From Bacteroidota bacterium (GTDB lineage: Bacteria; Bacteroidota; Bacteroidia; B-17B0; Aurantibacillaceae): a stretch of 55,403 nt of DNA. Location: contig JAIUNM010000024.1 of the NCBI GenBank assembly GCA_020162035.1, positions 1 to 55,403 of the forward strand, in the 5' to 3' direction. Both the position numbers and the translations under genes were made by a program. Each line of letters starts with the position of its first letter. Positions within the stretch are counted from its first letter, which is position 1. Under the pieces are notes generated by a model. The model did not search any database. It had not been told where the DNA came from and saw only the letters and a program-made list of their open reading frames with translations. Of this stretch, positions 17,996 to 26,745 are shown one piece after another.

Positions 17996-20398
17996 TTAAA
18001 TATTTAGTAAAAGTTTAATACTAAAATTTCTACCCATATTGTAAACACCAACTCTTTCGGTTAGTTGGTTAATTGGTAAGTATTTAAGTTTACTTAAATG
18101 ATTTTGATAAGCAACATTAGTTAAATTATCTCCGTTAATAAAAATGCTTAAAAAATCGTTTCGCTTAAATGCTTTAAAAGTTGCGCCAATGCCTGCATTT
18201 AACAAAGTATAAGCAGGGGTTATGGTTTCTGTACCAAAAGCACTATAAATTTTATTTTGTTTAAAATAGTAGTTTACACCAACTTTAATAAATCCATTTG
18301 AAATTGTTTTACCAATTTTTTTTAGTTCAGCTTTAATTTCTCCTCTGTATTTTGGCGCAGGGATAAAAGGTAAATATTTAGTACTGTCAGTTTGATTAAT
18401 TTGCGAGGCCTGAACAAATGAAAAACTATTTTCAATATGCAACCAATCTTGAGGGTGAGGATGAAGATCAAAATAAATTTCTCCACCATATAATATTGCA
18501 TTGCCTGATGTGTATTTAAATGCAGGTGCGGGGTCTGTTAAATCTACTATACTATCGTAACTTGTTACACCATTTAATTTTTTAATATAAATGTAATTAG
18601 TAATATAATTTATAAATGGGGTAAGCTCAAAAGTGATGTGTTCAGAATCATAAAAATAAGCCAAATCAACTTGATGACTAAATTCTGATTTTAAATTTGA
18701 GTTTCCAATTTCATATTTAAAAGAGCCTTCGTGTTTTCCGTTTGATGTTAATTCAACTACACTTGGAGCTCTAAATCCACGCGAAAAATTTAATTTTATT
18801 GTAGATGAGTTTGTAATTAAATAAGAAACACCCAAACTACCCGAAAACCCATTGTAATTATTTTCAAAAGCATTAAATTTTCGAATAGAATTAATAGTAA
18901 TAACTTGACTTGGTTTTTGCATACTATCTAAAATTAATTTTTTAGATGACATATTTCTATTATCAAATCTTAATCCACCAGCAATTACAAACTTATTAAA
19001 TGTTTTTTGTGTTAATATAAAAGTTCCAACATCAAATATTTTGTATTCTGGAATTAAAAATTCTAAACCTTTGTTTTTATTTAATTGTTGCATTCCGCCA
19101 ATACCAATGGTTGTTTCCCAATTTTTATATTTAGCTAGATTATATCTTAAATTGTAATTAAAGGTATATAAATCGAAAAATAAATTTATGTTATTAGGTT
19201 TTGTTGGATCTCCAAATTCTTTTCTTTTATTATTTTGAAACCCTAAATCAAAATTTAACGTTCCTTTTTTTAATATAAAATAATTATTAATTGAAGAATT
19301 TAAATGATTAATTTGTTGGTGAGGAAAACCAACAGAATACCCTATATCGTTTTTACTTGTTGCGGTTTTTATAGTTCCATTAGAGTTCATAAAAACAAAA
19401 CGCCCTAAACTATCTCTTTCTCCTTCTATAAGATTTAAAGTGTTGTTGTAAGAGCTTACCGCAAAATGCGAATAGCCCCACTTTTTATTAATTCCCAAAA
19501 ACAAATTACCATCGGTTTCTTTAAATCCTGAATTAAATACTTTACCATCATAAGCATTTTGATAATTACCTGCAATTTTATTACTAAATCTAGCTTGCCA
19601 TTGAAAACCATTTTTATTACCCATGTTTGAAAAAGAGTTTGCAAAAAGGTTATTGTTACTTTGATAATTAGAAATAAATTGTGTTTTAATACTACCAATA
19701 GGTGTTGGTTTATATGTTAAGAAATTTAATACACCAGCTATTCCATCTGAACCATAAATTAAACTTCCTGGGCCTTTTACAATTTCGACTCTATCAACTG
19801 CATATTCATCAATTTCAATGCCATGCTCATCGCCCCATTGTTGCCCTTCTTGCTTAATACCATTATTTAATGTTATAATTCTGTTATAACCTAAGCCTCT
19901 AATTATTGGTTTTGAAATAGCCGCACCAGATGTAATTTGACTTACACCTGGTATGTTTTTTAAACCATCAATTAAGTTTGTTGCAGTGTTTTGATTTAAA
20001 GCATTACGGTTAATAGTTGTAACAATTATAGGACTTAATTTTAATTCAGTACTTTGTGCAACGCTAGTTACAATTATTTCGTTAAGCTCTTTAACAGATG
20101 GAGTTAAAAATAAATTTAGTGTAGAGTCTTTATTTATATTTATTTGTTTAATTAAGGTTTTATAACCTATATAGCTAACACTAATTATATAGTTACCAGT
20201 TTTTATATTTGTAAGCTGATAATTTCCTTTATTATCAGTAAAAGTTCCTTTTTTAAGGTTATTTACATAAATAGAAACACCAATTAATTCTTCTTTTGTG
20301 TTTTCATCTTTTATATAACCTGAAAGCGTGTTTTGAGAAAATATGTTTAACACAACAAACTCAAAAACAATAAAAAATACAATGCTATTGAAATACAT
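17996..20398 (-). CDS. TonB-dependent receptor with N-terminal carboxypeptidase-like domain, probable metal uptake
   Basis: An 800-residue outer-membrane receptor. After a signal peptide ending near IFSQ (~residue 22) comes a CarboxypepD_reg-like beta domain (LSGYIKDENTKEELIGVSIY to about 105). A plug follows with ATNLIDGLKNIPGV, PIIRGLGYNRIITLNNGIKQ and VDRVEIVKGPGSLIYGSDGI, then a ~570-residue barrel. The plug carries QQWGDEHGIEID and the barrel has His-bearing stretches (NGKHEGSF, LHPHPQDWLHIE), a pattern I associate with zinc or copper receptors rather than siderophore receptors. The upstream gene is a small His/Cys-rich protein, which strengthens a metal role. The 197-base gap upstream has an inverted repeat. 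Metal identity is inference. Confidence 0.9.
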   Translation of the reverse strand: MYFNSIVFFIVFEFVVLNIFSQNTLSGYIKDENTKEELIGVSIYVNNLKKGTFTDNKGNYQLTNIKTGNYIISVSYIGYKTLIKQININKDSTLNLFLTPSVKELNEIIVTSVAQSTELKLSPIIVTTINRNALNQNTATNLIDGLKNIPGVSQITSGAAISKPIIRGLGYNRIITLNNGIKQEGQQWGDEHGIEIDEYAVDRVEIVKGPGSLIYGSDGIAGVLNFLTYKPTPIGSIKTQFISNYQSNNNLFANSFSNMGNKNGFQWQARFSNKIAGNYQNAYDGKVFNSGFKETDGNLFLGINKKWGYSHFAVSSYNNTLNLIEGERDSLGRFVFMNSNGTIKTATSKNDIGYSVGFPHQQINHLNSSINNYFILKKGTLNFDLGFQNNKRKEFGDPTKPNNINLFFDLYTFNYNLRYNLAKYKNWETTIGIGGMQQLNKNKGLEFLIPEYKIFDVGTFILTQKTFNKFVIAGGLRFDNRNMSSKKLILDSMQKPSQVITINSIRKFNAFENNYNGFSGSLGVSYLITNSSTIKLNFSRGFRAPSVVELTSNGKHEGSFKYEIGNSNLKSEFSHQVDLAYFYDSEHITFELTPFINYITNYIYIKKLNGVTSYDSIVDLTDPAPAFKYTSGNAILYGGEIYFDLHPHPQDWLHIENSFSFVQASQINQTDSTKYLPFIPAPKYRGEIKAELKKIGKTISNGFIKVGVNYYFKQNKIYSAFGTETITPAYTLLNAGIGATFKAFKRNDFLSIFINGDNLTNVAYQNHLSKLKYLPINQLTERVGVYNMGRNFSIKLLLNI

Positions 20399-20468
20399 GA
20401 TTTTGATTTTAAAAATAAGTTATAACCGAATTAGTATTTTTTGGAACACTAATTAAATAATACCAAAT

Positions 20469-20506
20469 ACAACTATTTAATTGTTTAATATGCACAATAT
20501 AGTTGT
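20469..20506. promoter_or_regulatory. Inverted repeat upstream of the TonB receptor
   Basis: ACAACTAT (20469-20476) is repeated in inverse as ATAGTTGT (20499-20506), 22 bases apart. The right arm overlaps a second dyad, CACAA-TATAG-TTGTG (20493-20507). There is no T-run, so a terminator is unlikely. The site lies 71-108 bases upstream of the receptor start and could be an operator for a metal-responsive repressor or an mRNA hairpin. No family-specific consensus was recognised. Confidence 0.4.
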
Positions 20507-20595
20507 GTATATTAGAATGTGAGCTTGTATTTGATAATGACCGCCTTTTTAGAACTTACTAATAAGTAATTTCTTGCATTTATTAGCGGTTAAAC

Positions 20596-20961
20596 TTAAA
20601 CAATAGGAGGGCCTTTATTAAAGGGATTAAAAGTTAAGGTTGAATATAAACTTAAAGTGTAAAGTTTATTATTAGTAAATGTTAATGGCCTATAAAGAGA
20701 AAAACGATATGAAATTGTTGTATGTGATGAAATAGTGTGATTGCTGCAAAAAGAACATTTTTCTTTTAAACTAGAAAGATGATATTTATGTGCACACGCA
20801 TTTTTTTCACCATAATAAATTGTTTTTTCGCAATGGTTAGCATTCTTAAAAGCAACAAAATTGTGATTATGATGATGAAATAAAGTTAAAGGGCAATTAC
20901 TAATTAAATAAATAAAAAGTAGTAAAACGCATTTTATGTTTATACTTTTAAGTTTATTCAA
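20596..20961 (-). CDS. Small His/Cys-rich secreted or membrane-anchored protein
   Basis: A 121-residue protein with no family I can name firmly. A hydrophobic segment at about 10-26 (VLLLFIYLISNCPLTLF) looks like a signal peptide or anchor. It is followed by a cluster of potential metal ligands: FHHHNHNF (28-35), CEKTIYYGEKNACAHKYHL and CSFCSNHTISSHTT. The C-terminal third is strand-like and ends GPPIV. Its layout recalls small DUF2946-like proteins found beside copper or zinc TonB receptors in other bacteria, but that is analogy. It lies upstream of the TonB receptor at 17996-20398 on the same strand and 24 bases after a lipoprotein gene. Periplasmic or surface metal binding is the likely role. 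Confidence 0.75.
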   Translation of the reverse strand: MNKLKSINIKCVLLLFIYLISNCPLTLFHHHNHNFVAFKNANHCEKTIYYGEKNACAHKYHLSSLKEKCSFCSNHTISSHTTISYRFSLYRPLTFTNNKLYTLSLYSTLTFNPFNKGPPIV

Positions 20962-20985
20962 TTTAAATTATTTAAAAAGAAATTA

Positions 20986-21486
20986 TTATTTATTTTCTGT
21001 TGTTAATTTAAAATTCCATTTAGTGGAAAATTGTTTTTGCGATTCAGCAAATTCATTAGATGCTTTTTCGTATTTATTATCAAAATTTACACCATTTTCT
21101 TCTGCTAATTTTACATCTTCATCAGTAATGCTTAAACTATCTTTAGCTAATAAATTAGCTAATGTCTTTACTTCGTTTGTTGATAAGCTTTGAATTACAC
21201 TAACAAATTTTTTTGCAGCATCAATATATTCTGTTGCATTATCAAAAGCCTTAATTTCACTTAATTTTTTTGTAGATTCAGTTGCTATGTTTTCAAAAGC
21301 AGTTTGTGTAATTTTTAGCGAATCTATATTGTGCCCATCTAATTGATAAATTAAGTTTTCTTGATGTTGTTTTATTTTATCAATAATATCAATAATTTGA
21401 TCGTTATAACTTATGGCATCATTAGAATTAGGACCACATGCTGTTAAAATTAAAAGTGTTGAAATTGAAAGGGCTATTTTTTTCAT
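20986..21486 (-). CDS. Helical lipoprotein of unknown function
   Basis: A 166-residue lipoprotein. MKKIALSISTLLILTAC ends in the lipobox with C17, followed by GPNSN. The rest is almost wholly helical and charged (SYNDQIIDIIDKIKQHQENL, then ATESTKKLSEIKAFDNATEYI, given here in parts), without further cysteines. It vaguely resembles the LIC11966-type surface lipoproteins, but I cannot confirm that by eye. It follows plsY by 39 bases and precedes the His/Cys-rich gene by 24, so it may be cotranscribed with either. Function cannot be assigned. Confidence 0.8.
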   Translation of the reverse strand: MKKIALSISTLLILTACGPNSNDAISYNDQIIDIIDKIKQHQENLIYQLDGHNIDSLKITQTAFENIATESTKKLSEIKAFDNATEYIDAAKKFVSVIQSLSTNEVKTLANLLAKDSLSITDEDVKLAEENGVNFDNKYEKASNEFAESQKQFSTKWNFKLTTENK

Positions 21487-21525
21487 TATGTTTTAATTGT
21501 TTTTAAGATAGATAAAGATTAATCG

Positions 21526-22152
21526 TTAGTCAGCAGATTGACTTTTAAATAAGCTCACTTTACTTTCTTGTTTATTTAGTAAACGCTTAATGTTTTTACG
21601 GTGCGTAATAATTAGCAACAAACTTATTGCAACAGAAAAACTTATTAAAATAGGGTTAGTTTCATTTAATGCAAAAAATAATATTAAAGGAAAAGAAACA
21701 CCCGCTAACATTGAGGATAAGGATACAATTTTTGATGTTAGTAATACAATTAAAAACACTATTAACGCTAAAGCACATGCAGTAGGTAAAATACAAATGA
21801 CAATACCTAAAATTGTAGCAACACCTTTTCCTCCTCTAAAACCTGCCCAAATAGGAAAAATATGACCTAAAAGTGCAGCAACACCTAAGCCTAATTGCAA
21901 ACTTATAAAGTCGTTTGAGTGATGATTAAAATTTGTAAAATATGCTAAAGAAACAGCAAGCGATCCTTTAATAACATCAATAATTAATACTGGAATTCCA
22001 GCTTTTTTACCTAGTACCCTAAAAGTATTTGTTGCGCCAGAATTACCACTGCCAAACTCCCTTACATCAATTTGATAGAACTTTTTACCAATCCAAACAG
22101 CAGTAGGAATACTACCTAATAAATACGCAATTATGATTAAAATAAACTCCAA
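21526..22152 (-). CDS. plsY: Glycerol-3-phosphate acyltransferase PlsY
   Basis: A 208-residue polytopic membrane enzyme that transfers an acyl group from acyl-phosphate to glycerol-3-phosphate, the first step of phospholipid synthesis. The three family motifs are visible: YLLGSIPTAVWIGK near the N-terminus, REFGSGNSGATNTFRVLGKK (motif 1, about 31-50) and the Gly-rich FPIWAGFRGGKGVATILG (motif 2, about 100-117). Five hydrophobic segments are present as expected. The C-terminal ~20 residues are hydrophilic (NKQESKVSLFKSQSAD) and a little longer than usual. It begins about 49 bases after the terminator that closes the upstream glutamate dehydrogenase gene. Confidence 0.97.
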   Translation of the reverse strand: MEFILIIIAYLLGSIPTAVWIGKKFYQIDVREFGSGNSGATNTFRVLGKKAGIPVLIIDVIKGSLAVSLAYFTNFNHHSNDFISLQLGLGVAALLGHIFPIWAGFRGGKGVATILGIVICILPTACALALIVFLIVLLTSKIVSLSSMLAGVSFPLILFFALNETNPILISFSVAISLLLIITHRKNIKRLLNKQESKVSLFKSQSAD

Positions 22153-22200
22153 CAGTATACGGACTTAAGTTTAATTAAAACAAAGCTATCTATTTTTTTA

Positions 22201-22238
22201 TAAAAATAAAAGCGATTAAGTTATTTTAACTTAATCGC
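22201..22238 (-). terminator. Rho-independent terminator after glutamate dehydrogenase
   Basis: A perfect 12-bp stem GCGATTAAGTTA/TAACTTAATCGC (22212-22223 with 22227-22238) has a three-base loop. Read on the minus strand it is followed by TTTTATTTTTA. It lies 21 bases after the stop of the dehydrogenase gene and separates it from plsY. Confidence 0.9.
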
Positions 22239-22259
22239 CTTAAAATCAATTATTTAAAA

Positions 22260-23534
22260 TTAGTATGCGCCCTTTAATTTTACGCCTAATTCAATTTTTT
22301 CTAATGCTGTTATATAAGCTGCTAATCGCATACTTGATTTGTATTTTGCAGCATTATTCCAAATGGCTTCAAAAGCAATTTCCATTTTTAAATCGTGTTT
22401 GGTATTTACTTCATCTTCTGTCCAGTAATAACCAGCTTTGTTTTGAACCCATTCAAAATAACTCACAGTAACACCGCCACTATTTGCTAAAATATCTGGC
22501 ACACAAATAATATTTTTTTCGTTTAAAATAGCATCTGCATCTGGCATTGTAGGGCCATTGGCGCCTTCAACAATAAGTTTTGCTTGAATTTTAGGAGCAT
22601 TTTCGGCAGTAATTACATTTTGTAAAGCTGCAGGAACTAACACATCGCATTTACTAATTAATAATTCAGACGAAGGGATTTCAGTTGCTCCAGTAAACCC
22701 TTTTAATACCTTGTTGTTTTTTGCAGCAAATGCTAAAGCTGCAGGTACATCAATTCCTTTTTCGTTATAAAAACTTGCGGTATGATCGCCAATTCCAATT
22801 ATTTTTATCCCTTTTTCGTGTAATAAGCGTGCTGCATGCGAACCTACGTTTCCAAAGCCTTGAACTACAGCTGTAACATCTTTAGGGTTAAGATTCATTT
22901 TTTTAAGAGCCGCCAAAGTGTTAACCATAACGCCTCTTCCAGTAGCTGCATCTCTACCTAATGAACCGCCAACAGCAATTGGTTTACCAGTAATTACACC
23001 TGGAGTATCTTCGCCCGTAATTTTATTAAATTCATCTAACATCCAAGCCATTTCTCTACCGCTTGTGCCCATATCTGGTGCTGGAATATCTTTATTTACA
23101 CCAAAAACATCTTTCATTGCTTTAGCGTATGCTCTACTTAATCTTTCTAATTCGCCTACACTCATAGCGCGTGGGTCGCATTTAACGCCACCTTTTGCAC
23201 CACCATAAGGTAAATTTGCAACAGCGCATTTAAAACTCATCCATGCAGCTAATGCTCTAACTTCATCAGCATTTACATCAAGCGCATACCTTACACCACC
23301 TTTACTAGGACCTAAATGTGTGCTATGCACAGTTCTGTAACCTTCAAAAACTTGAATACTACCATTATCCATCATAATTGGTAAACTTACTTTTACTTCT
23401 TTTTGTGGATTTTCTAATACTTTAAGTACATCAGCACTTAAGTTCATTAACTTAGCAGCCGCATCTAGGCGTGCTAAAACGGCTGCAAACATACTATCAT
23501 GTGTTTGAGCATTGTTTACCGTTTGTGTTGCCAT
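22260..23534 (-). CDS. Glu/Leu/Phe/Val dehydrogenase, probably glutamate dehydrogenase
   Basis: A 424-residue oxidoreductase that links glutamate and 2-oxoglutarate plus ammonium. Residues 109-117 read PYGGAKGGV with the catalytic lysine (K114), preceded by GPSKGGVRYALDVN. DIPAPDMGTSGREMAW forms the dimerisation/substrate domain, and AVVQGFGNVGSHAARLLHEKG is the Rossmann dinucleotide fold. The length fits the ~420-residue hexameric, usually NAD-linked type rather than the 450-residue NADP type, but cofactor use is not proven. The C-terminal NNAAKYKSSMRLAAYITALE is conserved. The gene stands alone, with a terminator behind it and a divergent membrane-protein gene ahead. Confidence 0.93.
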   Translation of the reverse strand: MATQTVNNAQTHDSMFAAVLARLDAAAKLMNLSADVLKVLENPQKEVKVSLPIMMDNGSIQVFEGYRTVHSTHLGPSKGGVRYALDVNADEVRALAAWMSFKCAVANLPYGGAKGGVKCDPRAMSVGELERLSRAYAKAMKDVFGVNKDIPAPDMGTSGREMAWMLDEFNKITGEDTPGVITGKPIAVGGSLGRDAATGRGVMVNTLAALKKMNLNPKDVTAVVQGFGNVGSHAARLLHEKGIKIIGIGDHTASFYNEKGIDVPAALAFAAKNNKVLKGFTGATEIPSSELLISKCDVLVPAALQNVITAENAPKIQAKLIVEGANGPTMPDADAILNEKNIICVPDILANSGGVTVSYFEWVQNKAGYYWTEDEVNTKHDLKMEIAFEAIWNNAAKYKSSMRLAAYITALEKIELGVKLKGAY

Positions 23535-23715
23535 AATTTATTTTGTTTAGTTTATTTAGCTGGGAGGTAAATTTACACATTTATTTGTTACCAAATTTTA
23601 TTATATCTGTTACATTTTGATAAATTCGATTTATTATTTCTTATAAATGATAAACTTCGTTAAAGCTAAAACAAAAACCAAAAACTTGCGGGTAAAAACT
23701 TATATTTACCAATAA

Positions 23716-24186
23716 ATGGCTTATTTTTTTAAAGTAATATCGGCACTATTTTTATGCTCATTGTTTTTTAGTAAAATGGGGATGCCTGCAACATGCATTT
23801 TGTTTAAATTTAATTTTATTGAAGTTTTTATAGTTGCTTGCGCAGGAGCAATTGGCGGCACAATTTTTTATGTTTATTTATTTGAATCTTTAATTAAATG
23901 GTGGGATAAGTATAAAGAAAACAAACCGTATTTTACAAAGAGAAAAACATTTACCAAAAGTAATAGACGAATAATAAAAGTAAAAAATAAATTTGGTTTA
24001 ACAGGTATTGCAATTTTAGCTCCTATTTTGTTATCGATACCACTTGGTGCATTTTTGGGCGAACGGTTTTATAAAAATAAAGCTAAAGTTATTACCTATA
24101 TGAGTGTATCTACAATTGTGTGGTGTGTTATATTATATGTAATATATTATCAATTTTACGATTATCTAAAAGGCTGGGTATTTTAA
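23716..24186 (+). CDS. Small membrane protein, possible small-multidrug-export/DedA-like
   Basis: A 156-residue integral membrane protein with about four hydrophobic segments: 5-25, 35-55, 92-112 and 125-145. A basic cytosolic loop KRKTFTKSNRRIIKVKNKFG lies between segments 2 and 3. The KFGLTGIAILAPILLSIPLG stretch resembles the re-entrant loop of DedA/small multidrug export proteins (Sm_multidrug_ex), but the similarity is short. It is followed after 6 bases by a TPR histidine kinase, so the two are in one operon; it may be sensed, controlled, or unrelated in function. Start ATG at 23716 follows a TATATTTAC stretch at 23701-23709 by 6 bases, so the mRNA could be nearly leaderless. Confidence 0.75.
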   Translation: MAYFFKVISALFLCSLFFSKMGMPATCILFKFNFIEVFIVACAGAIGGTIFYVYLFESLIKWWDKYKENKPYFTKRKTFTKSNRRIIKVKNKFGLTGIAILAPILLSIPLGAFLGERFYKNKAKVITYMSVSTIVWCVILYVIYYQFYDYLKGWVF

Positions 24187-24192
24187 AAAAAC

Positions 24193-26091
24193 ATGAAAAA
24201 ATTTATTATACTTTTTTTAATAAGTTTTAATTGCTTTTCGCAAAGTAATACAATAACACAACTAAAAGAAAAAACAAACTCTAAAATAGATACAGTTCGT
24301 TTTCAAGCTTATTCTGATTTAATTTGGGAACTTAAAGATATAAGCAAGGTTGATGCGGTTAATTATGCAAATAAATTTATTAAAGAATCCAGCGGTAATA
24401 AAAATAAAAAATGGTTAGCTCAAGCTTATAATGATTATGGCATTATTGCTTTAAGAAGTGGTAATCTTCCAAATGCTGAAGATTATTTTAAAAAATCACT
24501 TTCAATTAGAAGGGAATTAAAATTGCCTAGAGAAGTAATTTCTAGCTTATCAAAACTAGGTAATATTTGTGTTGAGCAAGGTAAATTTAGTGAGGCAATA
24601 AAAATATACTTAGAATGTACAAAAATTAGCGAGCAACAAAATTATTATGATTACTTGGCGGCTATCTATGGTAATATTTCAAGTATATATTCAACCAATT
24701 TACATCAATATGATTTGGGTTTAGTATATGCTAAAAAAGCGATTGCTGCAAATGAAAAATCAAATAATGTATATGGTAATGGTGTTATGTACTCTGCTAT
24801 TGGTAGTATTTTTTCAAACAATAACCAAGTTGATTCAGCAATTTTTTATTATCAATTAGCTAAAAAAATATTATTCGAAAAAAATGCATTTAACGAATAT
24901 TGTACAACCTTAAATAATTTAGGACATTTATATAGACAAGAAAACAAAGGGAATTTAGGAATTGCTGAATACAAAGAAGCTGCAAAAATTGCCCGTCAAA
25001 TTGGCGACTCAAACGGTTTTGTAAATTATGAAACTAATTTAGCTGCCGTATTAACCGAATTAGGTAAATTAAATGAAGCCGAAGAAATTTATAAAAACTC
25101 AATTGTAATTAGTGAAAAATTAAACAACAAAGAAAATTTATTGAAAATTTACAAGGGAGCAAGTATATTATACACTATTAAAGGGAAAAGTGAACAGGCT
25201 TTAAAATATCTCGAAAAATATATAAAACTAAATGATACAATTTTTAGTAATGACATTTCTAATAAAATTAGTAAATACCAAACCATTTACGAAACTGAAA
25301 AAAAAGAAAACAAAATTAAAGAATTAAATTTAATGAATACAATTGCTAATAACGAAAAACAAAATCTTGTTAAGCAAAAAAAATATTTATATATAATTTT
25401 TATTTCTATCTTGATTTTTTTTAGCATTGCAATTTATTTATTTAATAAAATTAAAAAATCAAAAGCAGCTTTATTGCATCAAAAAAATATTAGTATCGCA
25501 AGTTTTAAGGCCGAACAATTAGAAAGAGAACGCATAGCAAAAGAATTACATGACGGAATTGCACAAAAACTCTCGGTAATGAACATGCAACTCTCTTTAA
25601 AAGAACCCAATATTAAATTAGCCACTGAAATTACTAAAACTACAATTCAAGATGTTAGAAACTTATCACATAACTTAATGCCTGCAAACATTAAATTAGG
25701 GTTAGTTAAATCTCTTGAAATTTTAATTGACGAGTTAAACGCAAGTATTACAAATACCAAAGTTATTTTAACTATTAATGAAAAAGTTAAACAATTATTA
25801 TTTAACGAACAAAATACACTTAATATATACAGAATAATACAAGAGTTTATTCAAAACAGTTTAAAGTATGCCAACGCAAGTTTAATAGAAGTGAAATTAA
25901 CAGATTCAGAAAATTATTTAGTGTTAACCTTAAACGATAATGGTATTGGATTTAATGTTGATGAAGCATTATACAAAAACGGTATTGGTTTAAACAATAT
26001 TAAAAATAGAGTTGAGCAATTGGAAGGAAAAATTGAAATGAAATCGTCTAAAGAAAATGGAACTAAATTTAATATAAGAATTAAACTATGA
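24193..26091 (+). CDS. TPR-containing sensor histidine kinase (HisKA_3/NarX type)
   Basis: A 632-residue sensor kinase. The signal sequence (1-17, ending CFSQ) exports a periplasmic region of about 380 residues made of tetratricopeptide repeats (e.g. AQAYNDYGIIALRSGNLPNAEDYFKKSL; NNLGHLYRQENKGNLGIAEY). A transmembrane helix follows at about 396-418 (YLYIIFISILIFFSIAIYLF), then a coiled coil. The HisKA_3 box has phospho-acceptor H453 in ERERIAKELHDGIAQ. The C-terminal HATPase domain shows N-box EFIQNSLKYANA, G1 NDNGIGF and G2 NGIGLNNIKNRVEQLEG. It overlaps its response regulator by ATGA. This architecture is common in Bacteroidota, and the signal is unknown. Confidence 0.92.
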   Translation: MKKFIILFLISFNCFSQSNTITQLKEKTNSKIDTVRFQAYSDLIWELKDISKVDAVNYANKFIKESSGNKNKKWLAQAYNDYGIIALRSGNLPNAEDYFKKSLSIRRELKLPREVISSLSKLGNICVEQGKFSEAIKIYLECTKISEQQNYYDYLAAIYGNISSIYSTNLHQYDLGLVYAKKAIAANEKSNNVYGNGVMYSAIGSIFSNNNQVDSAIFYYQLAKKILFEKNAFNEYCTTLNNLGHLYRQENKGNLGIAEYKEAAKIARQIGDSNGFVNYETNLAAVLTELGKLNEAEEIYKNSIVISEKLNNKENLLKIYKGASILYTIKGKSEQALKYLEKYIKLNDTIFSNDISNKISKYQTIYETEKKENKIKELNLMNTIANNEKQNLVKQKKYLYIIFISILIFFSIAIYLFNKIKKSKAALLHQKNISIASFKAEQLERERIAKELHDGIAQKLSVMNMQLSLKEPNIKLATEITKTTIQDVRNLSHNLMPANIKLGLVKSLEILIDELNASITNTKVILTINEKVKQLLFNEQNTLNIYRIIQEFIQNSLKYANASLIEVKLTDSENYLVLTLNDNGIGFNVDEALYKNGIGLNNIKNRVEQLEGKIEMKSSKENGTKFNIRIKL

Positions 26092-26738
26092 ATGAAAAAC
26101 TTTATAATGTTTTGTTAGTTGACGATCACCAACTTGTGCTGGATGGCATTAAAAGTATGATTGAAGGGGATAAACGTTTTGTAGTTGTAGGAGTTGCAGT
26201 TAATGGACAAGATGCTTTAGACATAATTAAAAGTTCATCAATAAAAATTGACATTGTTATATCTGATATAAGCATGCCAATAATGAATGGTATTGAATTG
26301 TGTAAACATGTTAAAAATGAATTCAACTCTATTTTAGTTATGATATTGAGTATGCATAATAGTGCGAGCATAGTTAAAGAAGCAATTGCTGTTGATGCTG
26401 ATGCTTATATGTTAAAAAGTGTTGGTCAAGATGAGTTTTTATTTGGGTTAAATAGATTAATAGAAAATGGATCATTTTATTCGCAAGATATTATGCCAAT
26501 AATTTCTAATCAGTATTTAAATAAATATAATGAGCCTGTTAATGTTCAATTGTCTCCACGAGAAAAAGAAGTATTAAATTTAATTACACAAGAATTTACC
26601 AGTAAGGAAATTGCTGATAAATTATTTATAAGCAAACAAACAGTTGATACACACCGCATTAATATTATGCAAAAAACAAATAGTAAAAGTGTTGTTGGGT
26701 TAATAAAATATGCAATACTAACAGGTATTGCCAAATAA
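26088..26738 (+). CDS. NarL/LuxR-family response regulator
   Basis: A 216-residue two-component regulator. The receiver domain has the acidic pair D12-D13, the phospho-acceptor D60 in VISDISMPIMNG, a Ser in ILSMH and a Lys in YMLKS. The C-terminal LuxR-type helix-turn-helix is LSPREKEVLNLITQEF ... SKEIADKLFISKQTVDTHR (about 153-197). Its start overlaps the stop of the upstream histidine kinase by 4 bases, so the two are translationally coupled and form a cognate pair. Targets are not visible; autoregulation of the operon is a reasonable guess only. Confidence 0.95.
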   Translation: MNEKLYNVLLVDDHQLVLDGIKSMIEGDKRFVVVGVAVNGQDALDIIKSSSIKIDIVISDISMPIMNGIELCKHVKNEFNSILVMILSMHNSASIVKEAIAVDADAYMLKSVGQDEFLFGLNRLIENGSFYSQDIMPIISNQYLNKYNEPVNVQLSPREKEVLNLITQEFTSKEIADKLFISKQTVDTHRINIMQKTNSKSVVGLIKYAILTGIAK

Positions 26739-26745
26739 AATAATT

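Noticed and set aside
20469..20506. Inverted repeat as a terminator for the His/Cys-rich gene
   Set aside because: There is no T-run on either strand, and the 22-base loop is long; an operator or mRNA hairpin is more likely.
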